Shown in pieces: positions 1-6,206 of a stretch of DNA of 12,620 nucleotides; positions within the stretch are counted from its first letter, which is position 1; each line of letters begins with the position of its first letter. This DNA comes from Bacillota bacterium (GTDB taxonomy: Bacteria > Bacillota > Clostridia > Acetivibrionales > DTU013): positions 1-12,620 of the forward strand of contig JAEYRF010000162.1 in assembly GCA_023409615.1 (NCBI GenBank), written 5' to 3'. The translations under genes were made by a program, and so were the position numbers. Under the pieces are notes generated by a model. The model did no database searches and was not told the origin of the DNA. It saw only the letters and a list, made by a program, of their open reading frames with translations.

Positions 1-824
1 GTATATGTGATAGCACTGGCAAGTCCGCCGATGCAACTGTGCTCTTCAGCCGTAACTACACCCTTCATTCCGGCCGCCAGGTCAATAATTGCATTTTCAT
101 CCAGCGGCTTCAATGTACTGACATTTACCACCCTTGCAGAAACACCTTCCTTTTCAAGTGCTTCCGCAGCCTTTAAAGCCATTGATACCATGATGCCGAT
201 CGCAAATATTGTAATATCCTTACCTTCCTTTACTACATTAGGCTTTCCAATATTAAACTCCTGGTCTTCCGGAAAAATTTCAGGCATATCATTTCTAATT
301 AACCTCACATATACCGGTCCGTCATATTCTGCTATAGCCCTTGTGACCTTTTTAGCCTCAATAGCATCACAAGGTGCAATTACCGTCATATTAGGTATGG
401 CTCTCATAATTGCAATATCTTCCACCGATTGATGCGTAGCTCCGTCACCAAAGTCAGATAGTCCTGCACTTGATCCAATTATTTTCACATTCAGCTTTCC
501 TATGCTTATGCTTTGGCGAATCTGGTCATACGGACGACCTGATGCAAAAACTGCAAAAGTGTTGGCAAAAGGAATCTTGCCTGTCAATGAAAGCCCTGCT
601 GCGAATGACATCATATTTGCTTCAGCTATCCCCATTTCAAAATAGCGTTCAGGAAATTCCTGCTGGAACTGATAAGTCATAGTCGACTTTCCCAGATCAG
701 CCTCCAGAACAACTATGTCCTTGTTCTCCCTGCCCAATTCGATCAGAGTATCTCCATATGCAATTCTCTGATTGCTAAATTTTATTTTCTGTCCATTATT
801 ACTCTCAAGTTTATCAATTGCCAT
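1..824 (-). CDS. Transketolase, C-terminal (pyrimidine-binding) subunit, 3' end cut by window
   Basis: Second half of a split, thiamine-diphosphate-dependent transketolase, which moves two-carbon ketol units between sugar phosphates in the cytoplasm. About 274 residues are visible, starting MAIDKLESNN; family members are usually a little over 300 residues, so only the extreme C-terminus is missing. Visible landmarks are EADLGKST (residues 41-48), FEMGIAEANM (62-71) with the catalytic glutamate E68 that activates the cofactor, GLSDFGDGATHQSVEDIA (121-138), the pyrimidine-domain core, and STLKPLDE plus TAEEHSCIGGLASAI in the C-terminal domain. The ATG at 824-822 is preceded by AAAGGAG, and only 13 bp separate it from the stop of the N-terminal subunit, so the two are co-transcribed and translated in equal amounts. 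DXS-like proteins are related but are single chains. The physiological substrate cannot be read from the sequence; pentose phosphates and a specialised catabolic ketose phosphate are both possible. Confidence 0.93.
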   Translation of the reverse strand, partial: MAIDKLESNNGQKIKFSNQRIAYGDTLIELGRENKDIVVLEADLGKSTMTYQFQQEFPERYFEMGIAEANMMSFAAGLSLTGKIPFANTFAVFASGRPYDQIRQSISIGKLNVKIIGSSAGLSDFGDGATHQSVEDIAIMRAIPNMTVIAPCDAIEAKKVTRAIAEYDGPVYVRLIRNDMPEIFPEDQEFNIGKPNVVKEGKDITIFAIGIMVSMALKAAEALEKEGVSARVVNVSTLKPLDENAIIDLAAGMKGVVTAEEHSCIGGLASAITY

Positions 825-837
825 ATCCTCAGCTCCT

Positions 838-1653
838 TTACATTAGATTTTCACATGCCTGATCATACTGTTCCTGAGTCAAAGAACCATTATGAAATGC
901 AACATTGTTTTCTGCGCATTTTATTCCTTTTCCTTTTATCGTATTAGCAATGATAATAGTTGGTTTCCCTTTGACTTTTTCTGCATTATCCAAAGCTTCT
1001 GTTATTTGCTTTATGTCATGTCCATCGATTTCAATTACATTCCAGTTGAATGCTTCCCATTTTTCTTTCAGAGGATTTGTGTCGAAGCGATCGGCAATAG
1101 CTCCCGTTGCCTGCAACCTATTACGATCCAAAATTACCGTCAGGTTATCAAGCTTATACCATGAAGCTGACATTGCTGCTTCCCATATCTGGCCTTCGGC
1201 TATTTCGCCATCGCCAACTATGCAATATACCCTGTACGATTTTTTATCCAGTCTGGCTCCTGCCGCTATTCCGCATGATATTGACAAGCCCTGCCCCAAT
1301 GAACCGGTATTAGCTTCAATACCCGGAGTCTTTCTCAAATCCGGATGGCCTTGAAGTTTACAACCCAATTTTTTCAACCCGGCCAATTCCTCTTTAGGAA
1401 AATAGCCACACATACCAAGTGCTGCGTATTGAACTATCGCTGCATGTCCTTTACTGAAAACCAACCTATCCCTGTCTTCCCAATGCGGATTCCCGGGGTC
1501 ATGCCTCATTTTCTGAAAGTAAAGCACTGCAACGACATCAGCAATAGAGCAAGAACCTCCGAAGTGGCCTGTTTTGTCTGGTCCAACCATATTAACGATA
1601 TTTAGCCGGATTTCCTTCGCCTTTTTCTTGAGCTCTTCAATTGAGCTTTTCAT
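838..1653 (-). CDS. Transketolase, N-terminal (TPP diphosphate-binding) subunit
   Basis: First half of the split transketolase, 271 residues, the usual size for this subunit. It binds the diphosphate end of thiamine diphosphate and pairs with the downstream subunit to form the active site. Visible landmarks are GHFGGSCS with H30 (transketolases usually have GHPGGSLS), FSKGHA with H70, GHPD with H103, NTGSLGQGLS (115-124), and the metal/TPP motif GDGE (147-150) leading to N178 in ILDRN. The ATG at 1653 has GAAAGGG upstream (plus-strand 1662-1668). It follows the GntR gene by 78 bp, and that gap contains a predicted promoter and an inverted-repeat operator matching one in front of gntR. This suggests regulation by that neighbour. 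Two-gene transketolases are common in Clostridia and Archaea. Some, such as the apulose-4-phosphate transketolase AptAB, serve dedicated catabolic pathways, so a housekeeping pentose-phosphate role is not assured. Confidence 0.95.
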   Translation of the reverse strand: MKSSIEELKKKAKEIRLNIVNMVGPDKTGHFGGSCSIADVVAVLYFQKMRHDPGNPHWEDRDRLVFSKGHAAIVQYAALGMCGYFPKEELAGLKKLGCKLQGHPDLRKTPGIEANTGSLGQGLSISCGIAAGARLDKKSYRVYCIVGDGEIAEGQIWEAAMSASWYKLDNLTVILDRNRLQATGAIADRFDTNPLKEKWEAFNWNVIEIDGHDIKQITEALDNAEKVKGKPTIIIANTIKGKGIKCAENNVAFHNGSLTQEQYDQACENLM

Positions 1654-1661
1654 AAAATCAA

Positions 1662-1668
1662 CCCTTTC
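1662..1668 (-). promoter_or_regulatory. Ribosome binding site of the transketolase N-subunit
   Basis: GAAAGGG on the minus strand, 8 nt before the ATG at 1653. If the predicted -10 box at 1676-1681 is right, transcription starts near 1669, so the leader is only about 16 nt and consists mostly of this site. Confidence 0.6.
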
Positions 1669-1675
1669 AATGATT

Positions 1676-1704
1676 AATGTATGATGTAATACAACTTAAA
1701 GCAA
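1676..1704 (-). promoter_or_regulatory. Predicted sigma-A promoter of the transketolase genes
   Basis: On the minus strand TTGCTT (1699-1704) is followed by a 17-nt spacer and TACATT (1676-1681). Each hexamer differs from consensus at two positions and the spacing is optimal. The predicted start falls near 1669. The palindrome TGTATTACA (1685-1693) sits inside the spacer, so a bound repressor would block RNA polymerase directly. Predicted from sequence only; read-through from the gntR promoter is also possible. Confidence 0.5.
1683..1695. promoter_or_regulatory. Putative GntR/FCD operator in the transketolase promoter
   Basis: Plus strand GATGTAATACAAC, with the perfect palindrome TGTA-A-TACA at 1685-1693. 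Read on the minus strand it contains TGTATTACATC, the same 11-mer found upstream of gntR at 2461-2471. FCD-type GntR regulators typically bind short palindromes of this TGTA/TACA or GGT/ACC sort. Its position between -35 and -10 points to repression. Assigning it to the adjacent regulator is inference. Confidence 0.6.
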
Positions 1705-1731
1705 ATTTATTAGCCTATTACTTAAAAACTA

Positions 1732-2439
1732 TTATCTGGCATCTACTGTTTCCAACAACTCCTTAATCTTAATCATCGTAGAATCAATATGCTCCTTCAT
1801 AAGTGTGGCAGATAATTCGCTATCCTTATTTTTTATTGCTTCGAGTATTTTTTTATGATAGTATATGCCGCCCTCATAGCCCGTCATACCGACAATTTCT
1901 TCCATCGATTTCTTCAGCATATCCGATAATATTGTGTTCACTTTGATAATAACATCATTGTGAGAAGCAATTGCTATAGCATAGTGGAAATTTAAATCCT
2001 GAGCTGAAAACAGCTGCTTATTGCCCTGACTTTCTTCCATTTTTTTTATGATATTTGTCATTCTGTTTATATCATTCTTATCAGCCCGTTCTGATCCCAG
2101 CCTGGCACTTTCGACCTCGATCACATTTCTGAATTCAAGCATCTCGAGCAGATCCGGCCTTTCAATCGTTAGTATTGGAAGAAGTGTGTCAAAATAGTCT
2201 CCCGGAAGAATCTCAGATACGAAAGTACCCTCACCTCTCCTGATTGATAAAACACCCATCCCGACAAGGCGGTGTATTGCCTCTCTTACCGAGACTCTAC
2301 TCACCTGGAAAAGATCCACAAGCTCAAGCTCGCCAGGTATTTTCATACCGACAGCCCATTCTCCCGACACAATATTATTCCTCATCTGTTCAAACACTTC
2401 ATCACTTACTCTTTTTTTCTTAATTGCTGTAATAGCCAT
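1732..2439 (-). CDS. GntR family transcriptional regulator, FadR subfamily (FCD domain)
   Basis: DNA-binding regulator of 235 residues, a normal length. The N-terminal winged helix (about 10-75) carries the classic pattern KIPGELELVDLFQVSRVSVR (33-52), continuing AIHRLVGMGVL and ending in the wing RRGEGTFV. The all-helical FCD effector domain (about 95-230) has EFRNVIEVE (102-110) and all four expected metal-ligand positions: D148 and H152 in DLNFH, H195 in YYHKK, and H217 in MKEHIDST. This indicates a metal-assisted site for a carboxylate-type ligand such as an organic acid, sugar acid or acyl-CoA. The ATG at 2439 is preceded by GAGGGG. The gene has its own promoter right after ilvB, and an inverted repeat just downstream of that promoter suggests autoregulation. 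A matching site in front of the next gene makes the split transketolase the likely target. The specific effector cannot be read from the sequence. Confidence 0.95.
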   Translation of the reverse strand: MAITAIKKKRVSDEVFEQMRNNIVSGEWAVGMKIPGELELVDLFQVSRVSVREAIHRLVGMGVLSIRRGEGTFVSEILPGDYFDTLLPILTIERPDLLEMLEFRNVIEVESARLGSERADKNDINRMTNIIKKMEESQGNKQLFSAQDLNFHYAIAIASHNDVIIKVNTILSDMLKKSMEEIVGMTGYEGGIYYHKKILEAIKNKDSELSATLMKEHIDSTMIKIKELLETVDAR

Positions 2440-2458
2440 TTATTGCCCCTCGTTATAT

Positions 2459-2471
2459 GATGTATTACATC
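2459..2471. promoter_or_regulatory. Putative GntR/FCD operator upstream of gntR (autoregulatory)
   Basis: GATGTA-T-TACATC is a perfect 13-bp inverted repeat with a single central base. It shares the 11-mer TGTATTACATC with the minus strand of the site at 1683-1695. It lies about 11-24 bp downstream of the predicted gntR transcription start, where a bound protein would act as a roadblock. The pairing with the second site is seen directly; binding by this GntR protein is inferred. Confidence 0.65.
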
Positions 2472-2488
2472 TTACGTCTTATAACATG

Positions 2489-2517
2489 ATTTTAATATAA
2501 ATAGTTAGTCCTGTCAA
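2489..2517 (-). promoter_or_regulatory. Predicted sigma-A promoter of gntR
   Basis: Minus strand: a perfect TTGACA (-35, 2512-2517), a 17-nt spacer, then TAAAAT (-10, 2489-2494; one mismatch). It is the best promoter match I found in the window. The -35 box begins 6 bp after the ilvB stop, with no terminator visible between them, so ilvB transcripts may also read into gntR. The start is expected near 2482, giving a leader of about 43 nt that contains the operator at 2459-2471. Confidence 0.75.
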
Positions 2518-2522
2518 GCGTT

Positions 2523-4202
2523 CTAATCACCAATCAGCTCATCTATCAATTCATCAATAGGAGCACCGGGAGGAACGATAGGAAATACCATATCATCCTT
2601 ATCGATTTCAAAGTTAATCAGAACAGGCCTGTCTGTGGAGGCCAGAGCTCTTTTTATCGCCGGATCAACTTCATCTGCGGCTCTCACATTGATTCCGACC
2701 GCGCCAAAGGCTTCTGCCAGGGCCACAAAATCAGTGCCCCTGTCTATAGTTGTTGAGGAATGCCTGCCTCCATAGAACATCGTCTGCCATTGTCTGACCA
2801 TTCCCAGAACATGGTTATTCAAGATGGCAATTATCACGGGCAGCTTGTATTCGACAGCCGTGGCAAGCTCTGTACAATTCATCCTGAAGCTTCCATCCCC
2901 TGCAATATTAATCACCTTCTTTTCAGGCCTTCCGATCTGTGCTCCAATACATGCCCCAAGACCGTAGCCCATCGTACCCAGTCCTCCGGATGAAATGAAT
3001 TGTCTCGGCTTCGTATACTTGTAAAACTGCGCTGCCCATAACTGGTTCTGTCCAACCTCGGTGGTGATCAACGCATCACCTTCCGTCAGTTCATATAATC
3101 TTTCAACGATAAAGTGCGGCTTAAGTGAATTGTCTGAATCATACTTCAGTGGATACTGCACCTTCCACTGCGCAATTTTATCATTCCATTCGGATCTTTG
3201 TCTCAGCTCAAGCCTGTCTGTCAGTTCGCGGAGTATCTCCTTTACATTGCCGACCAATGGATAATGAACGGCGATATTCTTCCCAATCTCCGCAGGATCA
3301 ATATCAATATGCATGATTTTTGCATCCGGCGCGAATTTCTTGACATTACTGATCACACGGTCACTGAATCTTGCACCTATAGCGATGAAAAGATCCGCCT
3401 CAGATACAGCCATATTGGATGTTCTGGTGCCGTGCATGCCCACCAGACCGGTAAATAGTTCGTGGGTACCCGGGAATGAGCCCAGTCCCATTAACGTTGT
3501 CGCAACGGGTATTTTAAGCTTCTCAGCCAGTTCCAGCATCTCTGCATCGGCACAGGCAATGGAAACGCCTCCGCCGGACAAGATAATCGGCCTCTTTGCA
3601 GAGGTAATAGCGGCAGCAGCCTCTTCGAATTCCTCAGGCGTTACATCAACAGGCGGATATTCAATATCTTCCGGCTTTTCTCGCTCATATTCCGTGCAGG
3701 CAGCGGTGACATCCTTACAGATGTCAATCAGCACAGGTCCAGGACGCCCGCTTGCTGCAATTTTAAATGCATCGCGGACAATACCAGCAAGTTTTGCCAC
3801 ATCCTTGACAATATAATTATGTTTTGTAACCGGCATCGTGATCCCGGTTATATCAACCTCCTGAAAGGAGTCCTTCCCTAAAAGAGCTGTAGATACCTGT
3901 CCGGTGATGGCAACCAATGGAATTGAGTCCATATAGGCCGTTGCAATACCCGTGACCAGGTTGGTCGCACCGGGACCCGAGGTGGCGATACATACACCCG
4001 TTTTTCCCGTAGCACGCGCATATCCGTCCGCTGCATGAGATGCACCTTGCTCATGGGACGTAAGTATATGTTTTATTTCATGTTGTGCTTTGTATAATGC
4101 ATCATAAATATTGAGTACGGCACCTCCCGGAAATCCGAAAACAGTGTCAACTCCCTGCTCTTTCAAACATTCAATTAATATTTCAGCACCAGTCAATTTC
4201 AT
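2523..4202 (-). CDS. ilvB: Acetolactate synthase (acetohydroxyacid synthase), large catalytic subunit
   Basis: Thiamine-diphosphate and FAD enzyme that condenses two pyruvates to acetolactate, or pyruvate plus 2-oxobutyrate to acetohydroxybutyrate. This is the first common step of valine, leucine and isoleucine synthesis. The 559 residues match the usual size. Domains in order are the N-terminal pyrimidine domain with catalytic E51 (HEQGASHAADGYAR) and SGPGATNLVTG, the central FAD-binding domain (about 190-330), and the C-terminal TPP domain with TEVGQNQLW, FISSGGLGTMGYGLGA and the motif GDGSFRMN (435-442) ending at NN (462-463). The C-terminal signature GMVRQWQ...FY and the ending MVFPIVPPGAP are typical of anabolic AHAS rather than of catabolic AlsS or other TPP enzymes. 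The ATG at 4202 has GGAGG 7 nt upstream. No ilvN regulatory subunit follows; gntR comes next. ilvD lies upstream across a repeat-filled gap. Confidence 0.96.
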   Translation of the reverse strand: MKLTGAEILIECLKEQGVDTVFGFPGGAVLNIYDALYKAQHEIKHILTSHEQGASHAADGYARATGKTGVCIATSGPGATNLVTGIATAYMDSIPLVAITGQVSTALLGKDSFQEVDITGITMPVTKHNYIVKDVAKLAGIVRDAFKIAASGRPGPVLIDICKDVTAACTEYEREKPEDIEYPPVDVTPEEFEEAAAAITSAKRPIILSGGGVSIACADAEMLELAEKLKIPVATTLMGLGSFPGTHELFTGLVGMHGTRTSNMAVSEADLFIAIGARFSDRVISNVKKFAPDAKIMHIDIDPAEIGKNIAVHYPLVGNVKEILRELTDRLELRQRSEWNDKIAQWKVQYPLKYDSDNSLKPHFIVERLYELTEGDALITTEVGQNQLWAAQFYKYTKPRQFISSGGLGTMGYGLGACIGAQIGRPEKKVINIAGDGSFRMNCTELATAVEYKLPVIIAILNNHVLGMVRQWQTMFYGGRHSSTTIDRGTDFVALAEAFGAVGINVRAADEVDPAIKRALASTDRPVLINFEIDKDDMVFPIVPPGAPIDELIDELIGD

Positions 4203-4223
4203 CGTTAACCTCCATCTATGTCA

Positions 4224-4235
4224 TTAATACTGCAC
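4224..4235. repeat. Flanking 12-bp direct repeat, ilvB-proximal copy
   Basis: TTAATACTGCAC, which differs by one base from TTAACACTGCAC at 4454-4465 inside the 3' end of ilvD. The two copies bracket the block of repeats and hairpins between the genes. On the minus strand both copies would encode Ala-Val-Leu in the ilvD reading sense. This copy would continue Met-Thr-stop, whereas the real ilvD end continues Lys-stop. Confidence 0.6.
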
Positions 4236-4270
4236 TGTCGATCGTAGCAGCGAAGGAAGCTTATGTGGAG

Positions 4271-4376
4271 GCATAATTTTGCTGCCGGTAAGGAATACCT
4301 CCGAGGAAAGTGCCGTTAGGCTTGCCTTGTGAGCGTCGACTTGCGAGGCAGCTTTCCGATGCTATCAAAATTATGC
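4271..4376 (-). repeat. Long imperfect palindrome in the ilvD-ilvB gap
   Basis: The outer arms GCATAATTTTG (4271-4281) and CAAAATTATGC (4366-4376) are perfectly complementary over 11 bp. The inner arms GGAAAGTGCC (4305-4314) and GGCAGCTTTCC (4347-4357) pair with one bulge. An ilvD-ilvB transcript would therefore fold into a roughly 105-nt branched stem about 70 nt before the ilvB start. There is no U-tract after it, so it is not a terminator. It may stabilise or process the mRNA, or be the body of an inserted element. Confidence 0.7.
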
Positions 4377-4377
4377 T

Positions 4378-4405
4378 GGAATATAACATCCGAGCTGCCG
4401 TGGCG
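4378..4405. repeat. 28-bp tandem repeat, copy 1
   Basis: Runs from GGAATATAAC to GCCGTGGCG. It is repeated 42 bp further on at 4420-4447 with 26 of 28 bases identical; the differences are A/T and C/T at positions 11 and 14. It abuts the right arm of the long palindrome. Confidence 0.85.
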
Positions 4406-4416
4406 GTCATAGCAGC
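4394..4416 (-). repeat. REP-like hairpin
   Basis: GCTGCCGTG and CATAGCAGC pair at 8 of 9 positions (including one G-U) around a 5-nt loop. It spans the junction of repeat copy 1 and the spacer before copy 2. No U-tract follows, so this is not an intrinsic terminator. A related arm, GTAGCAGCG, occurs near 4244-4252, so the unit appears to be a small repeated module. Confidence 0.6.
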
Positions 4417-4419
4417 GTA

Positions 4420-4447
4420 GGAATATAACTTCTGAGCTGCCGTGGCG
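4420..4447. repeat. 28-bp tandem repeat, copy 2
   Basis: Second copy of the 28-bp repeat, ending 1 bp before the ilvD stop codon (4449-4451). The tight junction with the gene end supports the idea that the repeat block was inserted into, or expanded against, the ilvD 3' end. Confidence 0.85.
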
Positions 4448-4448
4448 C

Positions 4449-6107
4449 TTACTTTAACACTGCACCTGTACTAGCCGAAGTCACAAGCCTTGCATACCTG
4501 CCCAGATAGCCTGTGGTGATCCTTGGATGCGGCGCCTTCCAGGCAGACATTCTACTCTCAAGTTCCCCGTCTGATACTTCAGCATCCAACTTTCCTTCAG
4601 GTATGTTGATGCTTATAATGTCTCCTTCACGAACTGCTGCGATCATGCCGCCCTCCATTGCCTCCGGCGATACATGCCCGATACTGGCACCTCTTGATGC
4701 TCCTGAAAACCGTCCGTCTGTTATCAGAGCTACATCTTTATCCAGTCCCATACCGGCTATAGCAGAAGTCGGGCCGAGCATCTCCCGCATCCCGGGGCCG
4801 CCCTTCGGTCCTTCATATCGAATAATGACTACATCTCCTTTGACAATCCTACCTTCATATATAGCCTTGATTGCATCCTCTTCGGAGTCAAACACTCTTG
4901 CAGGGCCTTTGTGAATAAGCATTTCCTTCGCAACTGCGGATCGCTTAACCACCGCACCATCCCTTGCAATATTCCCGCGCAGGATTGCAATGCCACCTGT
5001 TGTGCTATAAGGCTCATCAATACTCCTGATAACATTTCTATCAGTGACACGGGCTGAATTAATGTTTTCTCCCACCGTTTTCCCGGTGGCAGTAATAAGG
5101 TCAAGATGCAGCAGACCCTTTTGAGAAAGTTCCTTCATGACAGCCTGAACGCCTCCGGCGTCATATAAATCCTGAATATGATGATCTCCGGCAGGTGACA
5201 GTTTACAAAGGTTTGGCACCTTGCCGCTTATTACATTGATGATATCAAGATCGATTTCAATCCCCAGTTCATGGGCGATGGCCGGCAGATGCAGCACCGA
5301 ATTGGTCGAGCAGCCTAACGCCATATCAACCGTCAATGCGTTTTCAAAAGCCCTTTCAGTCATGATGTCCGAAGGACGAATACCTCTCTCAACCAGCTCC
5401 ATTACCTTCATTCCGGCATGCTTGGCCAGCCGTATCCTCTCGGCGTAAACTGCAGGTATCGTACCGTTCCCGGTCAATCCTATCCCGAGCACCTCTGTAA
5501 GGCAATTCATAGAGTTCGCCGTAAACATACCCGAGCAGGAACCGCATCCGGGACATGCCTGATCCTCTAACTCAGCGACCTCATCCTCAGACATCATCCC
5601 TGCTTTACATGCTCCAACAGCCTCAAAGACACTATTAAGATCCAACTGTTTTCCGTTACGCTTCAGCGACAGCATAGGACCTCCGCTGACGACCACGGAC
5701 GGCACATTGACTCTGGCGGCTGCCATCAGCATCCCAGGTACAATCTTATCGCAGTTAGGAATAAATACCATGCCGTCAAAACTATGTGCCAGCCCCATGG
5801 ACTCACAGGAATCTGCTATCAGCTCTCTGGAAGCCAGAGAGTATTTCATTCCCTCGTGACCCATAGCAATCCCATCGCAAATACCTATTGCGCCAAATTC
5901 TACCGGCGTGCCCCCTGCCATTCTGATTCCGGCCTTGACTGCCTCTGAAATATTGTTTAGGTGAATGTGCCCGGGCACAATATCATTCTTTGAATTAACC
6001 ACACCGATCAGCGGTCTGCCGATCTCTTCATCCGTATATCCCATTGCTTTAAAAAGTGCCCTGTGCGGAGCCCTCTCCACGCCTTTTTTTACGATATCAC
6101 TTTTCAA
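4449..6107 (-). CDS. ilvD: Dihydroxy-acid dehydratase
   Basis: Fe-S enzyme that dehydrates 2,3-dihydroxy-isovalerate and -3-methylvalerate to the 2-oxo acids, the third step of valine/isoleucine synthesis. 552 residues, normal length. Signatures are RAPHR (12-16), ICDGIAMGH (76-84), NCDKIVPGML with C119, ACPGCGSCSGMFTANS with C185, C188 and C191, and the C-terminal GRFSGASRGASIGHVSPEA. At the position where [2Fe-2S] dehydratases have a third cysteine (PCN), this protein has PGH (45-47), as in the E. coli enzyme. That suggests the oxygen-labile [4Fe-4S] type, which suits an anaerobe. The start is TTG at 6107-6105. It was chosen because no in-frame ATG lies near and because family members begin MRSD...KKG-RAPHR; GGGAAGGCGG lies about 10 nt upstream. 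A hairpin and weak promoter precede the gene. ilvB follows. The last codons lie inside a 12-bp sequence repeated at 4224-4235. Confidence 0.96.
   Translation of the reverse strand: MKSDIVKKGVERAPHRALFKAMGYTDEEIGRPLIGVVNSKNDIVPGHIHLNNISEAVKAGIRMAGGTPVEFGAIGICDGIAMGHEGMKYSLASRELIADSCESMGLAHSFDGMVFIPNCDKIVPGMLMAAARVNVPSVVVSGGPMLSLKRNGKQLDLNSVFEAVGACKAGMMSEDEVAELEDQACPGCGSCSGMFTANSMNCLTEVLGIGLTGNGTIPAVYAERIRLAKHAGMKVMELVERGIRPSDIMTERAFENALTVDMALGCSTNSVLHLPAIAHELGIEIDLDIINVISGKVPNLCKLSPAGDHHIQDLYDAGGVQAVMKELSQKGLLHLDLITATGKTVGENINSARVTDRNVIRSIDEPYSTTGGIAILRGNIARDGAVVKRSAVAKEMLIHKGPARVFDSEEDAIKAIYEGRIVKGDVVIIRYEGPKGGPGMREMLGPTSAIAGMGLDKDVALITDGRFSGASRGASIGHVSPEAMEGGMIAAVREGDIISINIPEGKLDAEVSDGELESRMSAWKAPHPRITTGYLGRYARLVTSASTGAVLK
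4454..4465. repeat. Flanking 12-bp direct repeat, ilvD-internal copy
   Basis: TTAACACTGCAC, which encodes the Ala-Val-Leu near the IlvD C-terminus on the minus strand. It matches 4224-4235 at 11 of 12 positions and forms the right boundary of the repeat-rich block. Confidence 0.6.
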
Positions 6108-6143
6108 TACACCACACCGCCTTCCCGTATATATCCATATTTA

Positions 6144-6185
6144 ACGCAATTAAACAAATAACCGGGGTCTCTGTCTCCCGGTTAT
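6144..6185 (-). terminator. Intrinsic terminator or attenuator hairpin before ilvD
   Basis: ATAACCGGG (6158-6166) and CCCGGTTAT (6177-6185) form a perfect 9-bp stem with a 10-nt loop. On the minus strand it is followed by TTTGTTTAATTG, a moderate U-tract; the plus-strand side has none. It could end the cvpA transcript or, if the promoter near 6207-6237 is real, act as an attenuator in the ilvD leader. It lies about 50 nt before the ilvD start. I see no T-box motif and no convincing leader peptide. Confidence 0.65.
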
Positions 6186-6206
6186 CTTAAAAACATTCTA
6201 CTACTA

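Larger units (their letters stand above)
4236..4453. mobile_element. Putative small non-autonomous (MITE-like) insertion between ilvD and ilvB
   Basis: This 218-bp block has no coding potential but is dense in structure. It contains two copies of a 28-bp repeat, a REP-like hairpin (4394-4416), a long imperfect palindrome (4271-4376), and a degenerate copy of the hairpin arm near 4242-4256. It is bounded by a 12-bp direct repeat (11 of 12 identical) that looks like a target-site duplication, and its ends show weak inverted similarity. If it is an insertion, it supplied the present last codon (Lys) and stop codon of ilvD. No transposase is present. The alternative is a structured RNA leader regulating ilvB. 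I see no T-box consensus (AGGGTGG-type) in it on the minus strand. Confidence 0.4.

Noticed and set aside
7..432. 141-codon plus-strand open frame at the left edge
   Set aside because: It lies antisense to clear transketolase C-subunit coding sequence with diagnostic motifs; its translation has no recognisable domain.
905..1354. 149-codon plus-strand open frame
   Set aside because: Shadow of the transketolase N-subunit gene on the opposite strand.
3313..3816. 167-codon plus-strand open frame opposite ilvB
   Set aside because: Antisense of the ilvB FAD domain; low-complexity Ser/Ala-rich translation typical of a shadow frame.
4378..4447. CRISPR array
   Set aside because: Only two repeat copies with a 14-bp interval, no spacers of regular length and no cas genes.
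4203..4448. T-box riboswitch for ilvB
   Set aside because: No AGGGTGG-type T-box sequence, specifier stem or terminator with U-tract on the minus strand in this gap.
6097..6138. 13-codon minus-strand frame (MDIYGKAVWCIEK) overlapping the ilvD start, considered as a leader peptide
   Set aside because: No ribosome binding site, only two Ile and one Val, and it contains the ilvD Shine-Dalgarno; it lies after the hairpin, not before it.
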